Shown: positions 1-12,470 of the stretch, one piece after another
How the letters are laid out: each line of letters opens with the position of its first letter
How positions within the stretch are numbered: position 1 is the stretch's first letter
Assembly (NCBI GenBank): GCA_013397115.1
Contig: VWZW01005507.1
Coordinates: forward strand, 1,209,660-1,273,659
Source: Edolisoma coerulescens
Taxonomy: Eukaryota > Chordata > Aves > Passeriformes > Campephagidae
Reading direction: 5' to 3'
Length of the DNA: 64,000 nt
Made by a program: the position numbers and the translations under genes
Notes under the pieces: generated by a model
Told to the model about the DNA's origin: nothing
What the model saw: only the letters and a program-made list of their open reading frames with translations
The model's database searches: none

Positions 1-1519
1 GTGTGGTGACACAAATTATGTAAAAGCTTTTGCTAGATAATTATTCCAGCCTTAACATCTTTAAGTGTTTTCTGATGTTCTGCAGCTCTGTATGAGACTT
101 GCTTTTCTTCCATGATCTGTTTTTGTGGTAATCTTGACATCCTCTGCTTGCTTGATGAAACAAATCTGGAGGCAAAAATGAATCTTTACAGAAAACATCT
201 TTGGTTCCCTTAATGACGATGATTTAAATACCACTGATAATTAGATTCTAAGTGACTCAGAGCAGATTTTCAAAAGAATGGCGGCCTAATGACTGAATGG
301 CTGTTCCTATTGAAATAATTTTCAAAAATGTGCTGGTTAGTAAGAGATGGTGAGAAAGCACCTGAAACTTTTCTAATAGATTTTGGGACTTGATCCAGGA
401 TGAGCATGTCCCAAAGTACAGTTGATGTAGCAGTGCCTTTGCAGCAGTGCTGTGATGGATGAGTAACATAAGCTGGGACTGCAACCTGGCTGTGAGCAGG
501 TAAAAGCAAAGGTGGTGTGACCCACTGGTCAACCAGATCAAGGAGGGCAGATGGTGATCTGAACTACCAGGTAATTTTCATTCCCTGCCCCTGTTCTCTC
601 TCTTCTGCTGCTGCAGCATTTTATTAAGAAATACTTGCTGCTGAAACCAGATGAGACTGTAAAGCCCCATGGGAGGAAAAGAAGGAAAATAGTTCCATTT
701 TGAGTTCTCACATGCTATTAGTGCCACACAATGGGAGGGAGTGGGTGAGACTCAGTATAGCTTTACCTAATGCTGGGGGTCGTGTAACTGAGGTACTCAA
801 TGGCCTGGCCAACTGTAATGGGAAGAAAAATATTATGAGATTCTTAGCTCATCTTACCCCCCAGTTGAGAATAAAGTCCCTTTCTTTACAGATGAGCAAA
901 GCCCAGTCCAAAACAGGGAATGCATTTCTGCATAAATGTGGCTTAATGGATAAGAGAATGTAACATTTTATGTGTGAATCAGCATTCTGGCTCCCAAAAG
1001 GTTATTCAGCTAGTCTAAAATATAATATGCTTGGAACAATGACAGCACCCCTTCTGTTATATTGTAGATACTTTTGCTGTATTTTGTTAAGGATCAGTGA
1101 AAAATGAAACATTACTCCTTAATCCCTGAAGAGCTGTCTAACAGAGCAGTTGAAATGCACAAGGAATAGCTATGAAGAAGAAAATAATGGACTGGCTGTT
1201 TAGTCCAACAGAAAGTCTTAGGTGGCACCTCCTGTTTTGCTATGAATAGCAATTTCTCTGTAGACATTTTATTTTGTGTTGATCGAGGGCAGTAAAACTG
1301 CAAAATTTTGTACATGGCCAGAAGTCAAACTGATGGTTAGTTGTGTACATAAACAGAAAAGGTTTGCTTTCTGCCTCTGCCCTCATAAATCATGAGCTGT
1401 TTGCCTTGAGAAGATGAGCCCTAGTGCATGGAAGCAGAAGGACCTGTATTTCTGGAGGCCATCCCATCAGAAGGGAAAGGCATCATCAGTGTAGCGATCA
1501 CAGACATCTCTTGTACTTC
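1..1519. other. Intergenic or intronic DNA, no gene recognised
   Basis: I find no supported gene, RNA or repeat here. The longest open frames are under 100 codons and overlap in different frames and strands. A splice-acceptor-like pyrimidine tract ending in CAG occurs near 880-892, but nothing coding is recognisable after it. Confidence 0.6.
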
Positions 1520-2162
1520 TGTCTTGGTTTGAGACAAATTGGAGGAACATCCAAAATGAACGTCCCCTGATAGAAGGCAGATTTTAGCAGCCCCTCCCCC
1601 ACCAGGTTCAGAAAGAATTTTCCTCGGAGGAAAGTGAATAAAAAGTTATTTATTTAACAACCAGAGTGCGCGCAGGCACGGGCAAAAGAATAATGCTAAA
1701 TAATAAAACCTCTTGCTGTGGAGAGAACCTGGTAGAATTCAAAGTCCTTTGTGAGTGGCTCTCTCCTCTCCAGAGCTGGGGTTCAGTGTGGGCCCCTCCT
1801 GGCCAAGGTGTAGGGGCTCCCGGTGAGGTTCTGGTGTTCTGAACAGTTCCAGAAGAGAAGAAGAAGAAGCCAAAGTCCCAGGGAAAAAACTTTCTTGCCT
1901 CAGCTGGCAGACTAGCTAAAAGCAAAGGAGTTTAACTCTCTGCCTCTCTCCTGAGAAAAGGAGCCGAGAGCTGGGAAAAAAGCAGAAAGGTGCTTCCTCC
2001 GCTCCGCCGCTGCCTGGAGCACAGGGGAGTGGAGTGCTCTTGAACACAGAACTGCTCCGGTTTTTTCTCCCTTTCTGTCTGACCCAGCTTAAAGACACAG
2101 AAAGGCACAGGATTCATGTCTGGCACAGGGCACACGATAGGGAGTACTGTATCATACAGTCA
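1520..2162 (-). mobile_element. Solo LTR of an endogenous retrovirus (passerine-type)
   Basis: The plus strand begins TGTCTTGGTTTGA at 1520, so on the minus strand the element ends in AAACCAAGACA. The same 13-base terminus is found at 63574. Read on the minus strand, the block has an AATAAA-containing AT stretch near 1645-1660, a GGAGG-containing segment, and then a G-rich stretch before the CA end, as expected for R-U5. The other end is placed at TCA (2160-2162), which gives TGACTGTATG as the minus-strand start. A 15-bp inverted repeat (2146-2160) lies at that end. The pentamer ACTTC occurs at 1515-1519 and again at 2173-2177. That could be a target duplication only if the element ran to 2172, so the right boundary is uncertain. 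No gag, pol or env remnant adjoins it, hence solo LTR. I recall highly similar repeats from songbird genomes; the family name and orientation are inferred. Open frames inside it are not genes. Confidence 0.7.
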
Positions 2163-5017
2163 CCCCAGGAAAACTTCTCTTATGGCTTTGTTGGCAAGGA
2201 GCTAAGCAGATACCACTGGGCTGTTTGCCCTTAGAGTGTGCCCGTGTAGCACCTGGAGAGAAAGGTTCAGATCTGCATAAAGTAAGAGGGTAGACAGTTC
2301 CTGTTAGGATTGCCTTGGGAATTGGCATGTCTGGTTCTCCACGGGGCTCTGAAAATTGTACCCTTACCAGCAAAGGCGGCAAAAAGGCTTCTTTCAAAAA
2401 CTGCTGATCTGCAATGCACCCTGAGGTATTAACGGAGGCAGGACTCGAGGATGGGTTGCATTTCAGGAATACATTAGAAACATAAGATATAGTGATTTAT
2501 TTCTCCCCAGTCCCCCAGCAGTAGCATTCCTAAATCACTTCTGTGCTTAAAATTCTTATCATTAGCCTATACATGGGATTATTTTTAAGGCACTGCTGTG
2601 CCTTTTGCTGCTTCCATAGTTATCAAACCTTGGAAGAGAGGAGGATGTAGACATTAAATACTGGCTTGTTGTTCCTCTTGAGAGAAGCTAAGGGCTACTC
2701 AGAGCCACTGCTAGTGCAGATCAGTGTGCAGAGGAGCTGTCACCAGCTTAATAAATTTACTAATGCTGCCTCCCTTTTGGCTTGGGAGGACTGGGATCTG
2801 GAGAATCATGCATCCAGACTGTGCCTAAAAGTTAATTTTGAGCCTGGCCCAGATAGTTAGCATTCAAGAAGCAATACCTTACTCACAAACTAAGAGTCTC
2901 ACATGTTGTTCTGCCACCTTTTTACTAATATAGTGGATCTCATTAAAAGGTAAACCAATATCAACCCATGCTATTGACTTGACTGTGGTGTACCCTAAAT
3001 TTAGAGCAGATGCCACAGTATGGTATTTGTACTGTATCCTGGCCAATGTTTACTTTTAATGATGCCATCTGTGCTTCAGTGTTGCTCTCTTCCAAATGCT
3101 TTTAAAATGGGTAAAAGAAATTCAAAGTAGGGAACTGGTAGTTAAAAATTATTTGTAGAGTATTCGACATACTGGCTATTACCAAGGTGTGTGCAGGGCT
3201 GTTTAACTCAAGACAAGAAAATAAGCTGTAGAGAATTAACTCTGGCAAGAAGATAACAAAAAATAAGGAGTCAACGGTAGGTTTTTGCTTTTAAACAGAA
3301 AAGGAAAACCACAAAACTTTCCTGTCCCAAATGGAATTAAAAAATCATTGCAAAACAATCAATCACCAAAAGGGAATGCTTGGAAAGGACTCTACACAGC
3401 TCAGAGGGGAGAGGGAGCTCCACATTTTGGACTCCAGTATGTCCAGTCCCCTAGCTGAATGCATCCTTTAAGGAATCATCCTCTCAGTCAAGCAGCATCT
3501 GTCAGTCTGGGGATGGTGCTGCTGTTTTAGCAAAGCATTGCTTGAACACTGGAGGGGGCAGATGGACCTTGCAGCTGTAGGATTTGGGGCAAGCAGCTCT
3601 GAAGACGCTGAAGGATTGCTTCCATGTAATACCTCTGGGGGAAATAATGTGTTTATACTCCCCCATGTCACCCTGGATGTTATTCTGAATCCGTTCTCTC
3701 CTTTGGCTGAGTTGAAAGAGTGGCCAGCAGGTGGAAAGCTGCTGGTGCCTCTTCTAGTTCCCACAGCACAAAGTTTGGCTGTCCAGGACACTGATTGTTG
3801 TTGTGATAATTACTCAATGAATCTCTTGCTGAACTTTATGTATGATGTTGGTTTATATCCTGCAGTTTTTTAACACTTTGATCCAAAGCTATAGACAGAT
3901 TTGGAAATGTGAGTTTGTGTGTAGTATCATGCAAGTGTAAGCTCTTTCAGTTTTGAAATTATCCAGCATTGATTAAGATATCGTGACTTTTCGGATGGAT
4001 AATAAGTAAGCAAACTGACCATTTTAGGAAAAGAAAGAACTCTAGAGAAAAAACATCTCCAGAGGCTTCTCCAGCTGCCTGTTCAAACTTTCAATGGTCC
4101 ATAGAAACTGCAAATAGCACTTAAAACTGATACTTTTTGCAGGCACTGAAAACATCCCATGAGCTGTTTTCCGGAAGGGAGAGTGTTACACTGACAGGAT
4201 CCTGATACAAATGCAGAGTTACAGTGGACAGCACTGGACAATTCTTCAGCTTTTTGTGCTTTTTCTTGGCTTTATAGGTGGTCTAGATGTACACTTAGTG
4301 TGAGCAGTTATGATATTTTTGTCTTGTAGATCTTGACATAGGTGGGAAGACCAAAGAAAAAGGATTCTAATGCTTGCCAGCAAATTAGAAATGTATAAAC
4401 AACTTCTCATTTGAAAACAGACATGTACTAAAGAAAAAGGGGTGTAAAATGGTAATCAAAATCAGGAATGTTCTCAGCCAGTTACCCAGAAATATACTTT
4501 TAAGTTCTTTTTATTAGTTTGCTGAATGGAGTACATAACTGCAAGTTTTGAAACTGGGAAAAGAAAGAAAATAGTTCTTCTTTTTGCAAGTAATACTTCT
4601 CTGATCTGCTGTGCTCTGCTAGACCTGGTTTTAAATGGAACAGAAGGACTGTGCACCTTGCACAAGCAAACTCTTTAGTGGCACAAGTTACACAGGAAAT
4701 AAAAAAGTGATCTGCAAGGTTATTGTGATCACTGCCACAAAGTCTCACTGGTGAGATGATGTTCTTGTAACAGCAAATTCCCTTGCTGTATTTCCAAGGT
4801 GAATTGCTTTGGCATGGCTGGTGTGCTCCTATGCAAAGAATTGTTGAAGTGTCACTATTCTACTCCTAGCAGTTTTTTCTCAAGAAGCTTTCATCTCCTG
4901 TACTCATTTATAAGGAGAATATTTCAAAAACCAGAATTAAACGTCCTTTTGCTTCTTACTACTGTCTTCTACCATTGACCTATTTGTTGTGCCAATGGTT
5001 TTGTTGATCCTGCACAC
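2163..5017. other. Intergenic or intronic DNA, no gene recognised
   Basis: No supported gene. Two overlapping open frames of about 110 codons on opposite strands (plus 3538-3873, minus 3468-3791) show no recognisable domain, and their overlap argues for chance. No repeat family is recognised. Confidence 0.55.
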
Positions 5018-5078
5018 AGGGAGGTTAAATGACCCACTGTGGTCCCTTCCAGCCTTACCCATTCTGTGATTCTGTGAA
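5018..5078 (+). mobile_element. CR1 LINE 3'-end fragment
   Basis: The block contains the hallmark CR1 tail: a GGTCCCTTCCAGCC-type segment at 5041-5054 followed by two copies of the ATTCTGTG octamer (5061-5076), which terminates CR1 elements in place of a poly(A) tail. Only the last ~60 bp are present. This is a strongly 5'-truncated, plus-orientation copy, typical of birds. Confidence 0.85.
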
Positions 5079-7474
5079 ATGCTTGAATCTCCATGTGGAT
5101 CAATATGTAATCCTCAGCACGTGGCTAAAGCTCACTTCAAATGTTCTTGAGTTGGAGTTAGGCTGACAGGCCTTGACCCTGTGAAATGTTAAATTGTACT
5201 ACGCTCTGCTAGGAAATGGAAATTAGTGGAATTGATAAACTTTAGAGAGGATATGGGATACCACCACAGAGTGAGCATTTCTATTGCCTGGTCTCCTGTT
5301 AGTGGTGAAATAAAAGCTGCTGCTTGAACAGGAATGTACAGTAGGCCAGCTGATCCCATGTAACTGCTGCTGATGGGCTCAGTGCTGCTGAACAGTTGGT
5401 GATGGGGAAAAGTGAACTTGAGAAAACCCCTGCTGCACCCTTGCTCGAGGCTGGCTGTGCATCAGGTGAAATGGGTGAAAAATTATCTCTTCAATGTACT
5501 GCCAAGAAACTACACTTTGCATGGCTCCCTGCTTCTTTCTGGATCAGGAAATGTGAACTAGATTTGATTAAACTTTGCTGGTGATATTTAAATCATGAAG
5601 TGTCTTGTTAGATTCAGTGGGCAATGAGACTGATGGGAATTTTCCTCTGAGAGAGGCCTGAGGCTCTCAAAAGCAGGGGACTCTTGGCAGGACATCCAGT
5701 GCATAGCTTCACAGGCTTTTGTATTTCTTCAAAGCTAATGAAAGAAATGAGCCTAGAAACAGCCTCAAGGACCCTGTCACTTAACTGGATTTGATTTGCC
5801 AGACAATAGGGAGAAGCGTTGATCCTGGGTCCATATGTGAGGAAGGAGTTTAGTGGGGTGAGGGGACAATGAGGGCTCAGCCCAGGTGATTTGGCTCTGG
5901 GCAGGACTGGGGCTGCTGGAGGTTGTATGCAAATGCACCGCTGGTGGCCAGCGGGGATGGAGCAATGAGTGTGCTTCCCATTAGCGTCTGTTGTTACACA
6001 AGAACACAAATTACTCCTTTGACAAATGACGTGGGTCCTCTGCCAACGACAAGTTTTGTTCTATGTCAGAACTGAGACATTATGCGCTTTTATTCTCACA
6101 TGTAAAAAATTATAATTCCTGATTTTTCTTCACTACATGGTCATTTCTAGCCCTGGCTTTTGGCATGGGAGACGCTGTAGGACTGGCCAGCTAGAAGAAG
6201 ACCTTATTTATATAGGGCGCTTGTTGATCTTTGACTCTTTTGGGGAGGTTGTGATGGCCCAGTGAAGGTTTTTTCCCAAGACTTGTGCAGTCCAGTCTAT
6301 CATCCAGGATCTGAAAAAAATGAATAGCAACGTGAGGTAAATAATCTCTGATACCAAGTCACAGGTAAAGCTATCAGCTTGTTAAGGTTTAGAAAGATCT
6401 CATGACAGTGACTGATAAAGTGAAGTCAAATATAAATAAGTTCTCTGCTACTGACTGCTATCCTCCAGTCTATTCAAAACAGGTCTTTTTCCTTCCTTCA
6501 GGAGCTGGTTCTGAAGAAAAGACACTAATAAAGTCTTTTAGCATCTATAGCATCAAATTCACTTTGGTCTTGCAGCAAAGTTTCCTAGATCCTGCTCTTT
6601 TACTGGATAGTGAGAAGGTCTCTCCAGGCCAGAATCTGGCAGCAAAACATCCACCAGCATGCTAACATCAAATGTTATCAGCTGCCCTGTCAGTCAGGTC
6701 ACGTGCCTTCCCACAGGCTTTAAGGGCTGGTATTTGCTGTGGCTTGAAATGCAACTTGTGGGGAGCTGTGGTTGATATCTCAGTACCATCATCCTGTGGG
6801 TGTTGCTGAGGCCAATGTCAGGAAGGAAAAGGTGGGGTCAGCCATAATTAGCCCTTTTGCAGAGGTAATGCAGTTAATGCTAGCATTGGAAAGGGGAGGA
6901 GATGGGAGTGTTTGGCAGCACTGCTGGTTTTGATGATTGTGCTGCCTGTCCTGCCACCACTGGCTTATGTAGTTTAGGCAAATGCATGTTTCTGTTTGCA
7001 GTTCAGGGGCTGCTGCATCACAGAGGAGAGCTCCCAAGGCCTGAAACACGAGCCGTGGTGTTTGTGTGCAGCCTAACCTCGGTGTGAATTGTGCATGCAA
7101 TGTTGTGTCTTGTTTTGGTTTTCTGCCTTCCTCAGTTGGTACCAGGATGTTCAGGATGTTTAAGTAGCATCGAATGTATTTTTCAGTGCTGGAGCCTTGT
7201 CTCACTGCAGATTCTGCTAATGTCACTTTCTCTTGCTGATTGCTGTTGAGACTTCTGACCAGCTGCTGATAGACACAAATCTCTGCATGGTTTGTTACAA
7301 TGGCTGGACTTAATTCAGAGCAGAAATAGATCTCAAAGAATTGTTGTTTCCCCTTGTTCCTAGTAAAGTGTGTGTAGAGCTTCAAATGCCCACGAGCACG
7401 CATGGCTGCTCAGCGAACAACATCCTGTTCGGATCCATCCTCCTCGCTATTGATCCCGAATTCTGTGGCTGCTG
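5079..7474. other. No recognised gene; contains a 204-codon minus-strand open frame
   Basis: The minus strand has an ATG-started open frame from 7403 down to 6789 (204 codons), the longest in the window. Its translation shows no domain, signal peptide or membrane segment that I recognise. About 0.2 frames of this length are expected by chance in 64 kb of this composition (my rough estimate from stop frequency), so it is only mildly unusual. It lies directly downstream, on the same strand, of the open stretch at 7475-7789 but in a different frame. I treat it as unsupported as a gene. Confidence 0.45.
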
Positions 7475-7789
7475 CTACTGTGGTATGTTTCCTCCCCGCT
7501 CCACCCACTCCAGGCTGCTGCTGGTGGTCTCCAGCTCCATCCTTCCTTCATCAAAGACCGAAATGTCCATGTTGCAGATGGTGTTAATAATAACAATTGT
7601 GTCTCCAACAGTGCTAATGGCCATGGGCTTCCTTTCATCCATCTCAAATGTTTGAAATCCTCTTCTAGCACCGACCACCCTTTTTTCAGGCAGCTCAGTG
7701 GGGTGGTTTTGGCTTCTGGCAGGAATACCAGCAGGCTTAGTGATAATGAAACAGAATCTTGATTGCAGTACCCTGCGGGTTCCCTCTTC
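7475..7789 (-). other. Protein-like open stretch, possible exon or pseudogene fragment
   Basis: Minus-strand frame open for 104 codons between a TGA at 7790-7792 and a TAG at 7475-7477. It lacks an early ATG, because the first methionine codon falls well inside (the E-M-D-E region). It would therefore be an exon or a broken coding fragment, not a complete small gene. The translation alternates hydrophobic and charged residues in a protein-like way (for example MAISTVGDTIVIINTIC) and ends WVERGGNIPQ-stop. A pyrimidine-rich stretch ending in AAG near 7737 could act as a splice acceptor for a terminal exon. I do not recognise the family. Chance remains the default explanation. Confidence 0.2.
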
Positions 7790-10700
7790 TCACTCCCTTC
7801 TTGCTGCAAGCTGTGGAGGGAGATAGCAGCTGAGGCAAGGCCTTGAACTGTGAGTTCAGGAGCAGCCTATTGACCACGTTTACTCATCCAATGAAAAAGT
7901 TTTGGAAAACTTTCAGAAGAGTTTTCTTTGAAAAATGAATGTGTTTCTAGGCTTTTTCGTGCTACAGGGAAACCCCTGGAAATGAATGGAAACTTGAAAA
8001 AGGCAGCCTCTTTCAAGTGAAGGTCACATCTTGATTTAGGAACAAACTTCCATTTTCATCCTTTTTTGCTGTTCTTCTGTTTCTCTGACCTTTTCAATCT
8101 CTAAAACACATCCTTTCTTTTTCCAGTGTGTGAGAGTAAGACTGGAAGGACGGGAAAAGTTGCTGGCCCTTTCAGGAACAGCAGCAGGTTTTGAAAAGCT
8201 AAAACTGCTGCCATAAAAAAGGTCAATACAGCCTTCAAATCTCTGAATATTCCAGCTAAATCAATAAATGTGACATTCCTCTGGTTTGTGTCTGACTCAG
8301 TGTGCAGCACTATGAGACCTTCCTTTGGGCAATATTTTCAGCCTCCTGAGCCATTATGGGAAAACATGAGATAGTTCTTGGAGTTGTCTCATAGAAAACT
8401 GGGCCAGGAGTCAGCTGATCAAGATCTTAATTTAGGCTTTTCCTCTGCTCTGCTTTGTGTTCATATGGATCATTTTCTTTCTATTCTTTTCCTCACCTCC
8501 TGAATCATGTCTGGTTTCATAGTCTCTGATCTACTGTGATTTACTTTCTTGGGCTGCTGTGGTGGATGCAGCCAACTGGGCAGGATATGCGGGCTTTGAG
8601 GTGGTACCAAGGTGATATCACTGACCAAACAAGAATAACTTAACAGTGCAATGCCCAAACCATACTGAAAAAAAAATCCCCCAAAACCCAGCCAAACAAA
8701 CCCTGTCACATTCTGATTTTCACAATATCATGTCCCTGGTGGAGATTTTATGGGACTTATTTATGTCTTATTGGAGAGGGGAGATTTATGATAATTAGGT
8801 AAGAGAAATACTATTTAGCTGTTTCTGCAGACTTGGAAACTGCTGAAAGTCAAGCACAACAGGTCCCAGCCTTAAGGAGGACTTGGATTTAAAAATGTAT
8901 TCAGAAAGGTGCCCCGTTTATTTTGTTTAATCTGGGCACTGCATTGCATTAAATGTGTGTTTTCTTAGTGACCTTTTTTTTAATTGGCGAATAGGTTTCA
9001 AATGAGACGATGTCTTCTGAATGTTGATGGTGGATGCCAATCTCAGTTTGAAATAATTGCAAATTGAGAAAGAATGGGTTGTCTGTTTTGAACCACAAAC
9101 TATTTAGAGGAAAAGTAGTAATAATGTATTCAGTATTCATTGCTGACCCCAAAACTTCATACAATCAGTAAATATTCTGCTCAAGGTCATTTTTACAGTG
9201 AGTTGAGTCAGGCAAAGTCTCCTTGGAGAGGAGTGGGAGGGGAGGTGGCATAAGGCAGAACACACAGGTCATGATGGGTTAAAACAAAGTGTTCAGGAGC
9301 ATTCAAAGCAATTCTTTTCTTATTTGATGTGTGCAGTGATGCTCCTTGCAATCCACAGGGTCGTTCCCCAGTAAACTGGGAGGTGAGGGAGCGGTTGGAT
9401 AGAGTCACAGAGAGCATGGAGAGATGCCCATGTAAATATTTGTGCATACAAAGCTCTTGCTGCAGTCCTTGTGCTTACCTGGCCTGCAAAGCCCTTGCAA
9501 TCTTTCTCCATGAGCTTCTAGTTTTGTTCTTTTGCCTTAAATCTTCCCATCCAGCGCACAAGGCTTGAGCCTACAGGCCAAAATACCAGGCAGTGTGAGG
9601 AATGGAGTTTCTTGACGGAGGATTTGAACCGTTTTTTTTTTAGGGAGGATGATTGAGTGCTAAACTGCTGTCCCTCCACTGAGGCTTTACTGGAGCTCTG
9701 AATTTCCCTGCTCCAGAGTACCAGGCTTCATGGGATTCCAGATTCATCTGTTACAAAAAGCAAATGACCCTGATTTGAACTTCCTCCAAGCCTTCCCCTT
9801 GTTGCTCGAAAGTCTTTATTCCAGCCAACTGAGCAACAGTTCAATCCCACCCCTTCTCCCTCAACCACTGCTTCAGCCTCTGGAAACTCTCGTGTATCAT
9901 ATTAGATACAAGTGTACATTCCATATCTTGAACCAAGCCTTGCTACTCCTGGTGTTTCTGGCAGAAGGAATTCTGGATTGGTGTGTGAAGAGTTGCCCAA
10001 GTTCTGCTGCTACTGAAGAAGGGATGCCCCAAGAGCTGCATTGTGAGCAAAGATTTCACAGCAAGGATGTGGAGTTTCCAGAGCCAGGTGGCAAAGATTG
10101 CTTATCTCTGTAGGGTTTGCCTGGGACACCAAATAACGGAGAGATTCCTGTTAACTCCCTTGGATATAAATATTTAATAGAAGAAATAGTGCTATTTCTC
10201 AGACTGCCCCATCTTTTTGTGGTCATTGCCTTTGCTCCTGTTCTCATTTTGGGGGTTTTTAAATGGTTTTTGTGGTCCCCAAAAGTCATTCATTCTGGCT
10301 CTTGCCATTACCCGCTGCTGTTGGTTTAGTCTTCCTTTATGTGAGGAAGGGGCTACACTTTAACTGAGCAATGTTCCCATTTCCTTCAGAGCTTCCCCCA
10401 AAGTATACTGGGGCATGAACATCTCCTTTCCCAAATGAGTGCCTGGGTCTTTCCACCCCTTTCTTCCTTTGGGAATCCTAACACTAGGCACCTCAATCAA
10501 TCCCTTTTTAATCAGCATCAAACCCCATTGGTTCTATTGGGAATGGCTTTTGCATTAAGACATTACAGTGACAGGGTGGGAGTCTACTTAGACCTTTATT
10601 TTATTATGTCTTGGAAAATCTCTGATAACTGGAAAATGGAGAATCTCTGACTCCATTGTGAAACTGCATAAATTCGGAACTTAATGAATTGTAATTAGCA

Positions 10701-11420
10701 GCATCATAATGGGCTCCATATGTTAGTAAGTCATTTAGGAAGAAATACAGTTGTTTGCCATTCTGCACAGCACTGACAAATTAGGATTCAAACCATACAA
10801 GCCTCTGTCTTTCACAGATCTCTTATACAATGTGTTAGTCAAGAATGTACTCGTACGAAACAATGTACAAAGCAGGATGCATGGAACTATCCTCTCTTGT
10901 TTCCATGTTGCCTCTTTGTATGTGAGGGAATCGAGGATGTGCATTCCTGGGTCTGTGTTGCAGGAGGTTCCAACCATCTTGAGGCTTGGAAAAAGGAGTG
11001 CTCAGGCTATAGGTTACCTTCTGTATTTCAGTACATCCTGCACTTGGAAAATAACTACTTCCCAGGGAGAGAAGTATTGTCTAATAGATCTGGTTGTCAT
11101 GCCTGAAGGTGCTGTATAAATGACAAAAAGACATATGTTTGTATAATCTTCATTACTTTTAACACGGCTCAATATAATTTCACAAAATGTTTCATTTATT
11201 TTTATTTCAAAGATTGTGACAGTTAGGATTTTGAAGTACAAGTTGCCATCTGCAATCAATTTATGATCTCTCCCTAGTGCAATTGTGGAAAAAAAAAAGA
11301 AGAGGGGAAAAAAAGAGAATTATTTGGAGTAAAAAGCATTGAAAAACAAGTAGAGTGGAGTAATAGCACATCTGTTTTCATAAGAAATCATGGAACCTGG
11401 ACTTTTTTCAGTGTGGTATT
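7790..11420. other. Intergenic or intronic DNA, no gene recognised
   Basis: Open frames up to about 127 codons (plus 9730-10113) have no recognisable domains. An A-rich purine tract lies at about 11289-11320. No transposable element is recognised. Confidence 0.55.
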
Positions 11421-11860
11421 TTACTACCACATGGCTTTAATCCTACATCTGGGCCTGTTGTTTTATGAAATATTTCCCACAGATGATGTCAATTATAATT
11501 TTTGTCCCGCTCGTCAATTTACGGACTTTTGGAATAAGACAAAATGAAACAACCAGAAAAAGAACAACTTATGTGGTCTACTCTCTGACAAAATTATAGC
11601 TGTGTGATACACTTCTAAAATCAATAACTCTGTTAATGATTAGCAGAAAACATTGCTTAGTTTATGAGCAGAGATGTGGCCCACACTCGCCAGATGTTTG
11701 GCTCTAAGTTGCATTCTTGTTTGCTGTGTATTTACCAGCAGATGTTCAGCAGTTTATTTAATACCTCTTGTATGAGCCAGTAGTAGGTCTAAGTCTGTGT
11801 GACATTTATAAGCCATCTGCCAGCAATACAGGTGGAATGCTTTTATGATTTCTCTCTTTT
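11421..11860. promoter_or_regulatory. Candidate conserved non-coding element
   Basis: AT-rich, low-repeat sequence with few long open frames that nevertheless keeps three CpGs close together (11509, 11512, 11522). It also has several homeobox-like AT cores (for example TCAATTATAA at 11489-11498). CpG retention in otherwise CpG-poor, AT-rich DNA is often seen in constrained enhancers. No alignment was available, so this is inference from composition only. Confidence 0.25.
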
Positions 11861-12299
11861 TTCCAGTGGTGATCTATCAGTGAAATCGTAGATAAGTCTT
11901 TATGGATTTATACAGCTATTAGGAAATAGAATCCTTATCTTTGTAGGAAGACCCTAAAATGCATTCCTTAGCAGATGCCTTTTCAGCTAGTCTTTAATTA
12001 TTATTTTTATACTTGCAGTGCTATATGAAAGATCTGATGAAACTTTCCTCCTTGGAGATATTCGAGCTCTTTTTAAGTGAAGCCCCTCGTTCAGGTATGA
12101 ATGTTCTGAAGGCTTATGCTTGTTGGAGTCAGAATCTTTTTTGAATTGGCCTTTGAAAGCAAAGTAAAGATCCAGCTTGTGTTCCCAGCTTTCCCAGAGG
12201 TGAGGAGTATTTGAGTTTAGGGTTTACAATGAACTAGACTCAAATTGTTTCAATGCAAGGGCATGCACAAATTCCAGTGCTGGTTTCAGTTGGAAATGC

Positions 12300-12470
12300 T
12301 CACGGGGTCTGATCCAAATCCTATTGAAGTGAAAGACTCTTGCTGACCTCAGTGGGCTTTGGATCAGGTCCATGGAAAAATGTTTCTATGAAAAGAATGC
12401 ATTTACTGTGGCCCTGATTCAGCAAGGTATTTGAGCATGCACACAGTGTTTCAGCATGTGCATGGTCCTG
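12300..12470. repeat. Ancient palindromic (MITE-like) repeat relics
   Basis: CTGATCCAAA (12309-12318) is the exact reverse complement of TTTGGATCAG (12358-12367), bracketing a CATTGAAG/GACCTCAGTG-type centre. It is followed at 12411-12470 by a second motif (CCCTGATTCAGCAAGG, then two GCATG words). Both resemble palindromic repeats about questions of 'tgatccaaagcccattgaag' type that I recall as widespread in turtles, crocodilians and, as decayed copies, birds. The resemblance is from memory. The inverted repeat itself is visible in the sequence. Confidence 0.45.

Noticed and set aside
3468..3873. Opposed 107- and 111-codon frames as a sense/antisense gene pair
   Set aside because: No domains on either strand. 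The coincidence is explained by local stop depletion.
9618..9631. GGATTTGAACC word resembling the complement of a tRNA T-loop
   Set aside because: No acceptor, D or anticodon stems can be built around it, and a T10 run interrupts the region.
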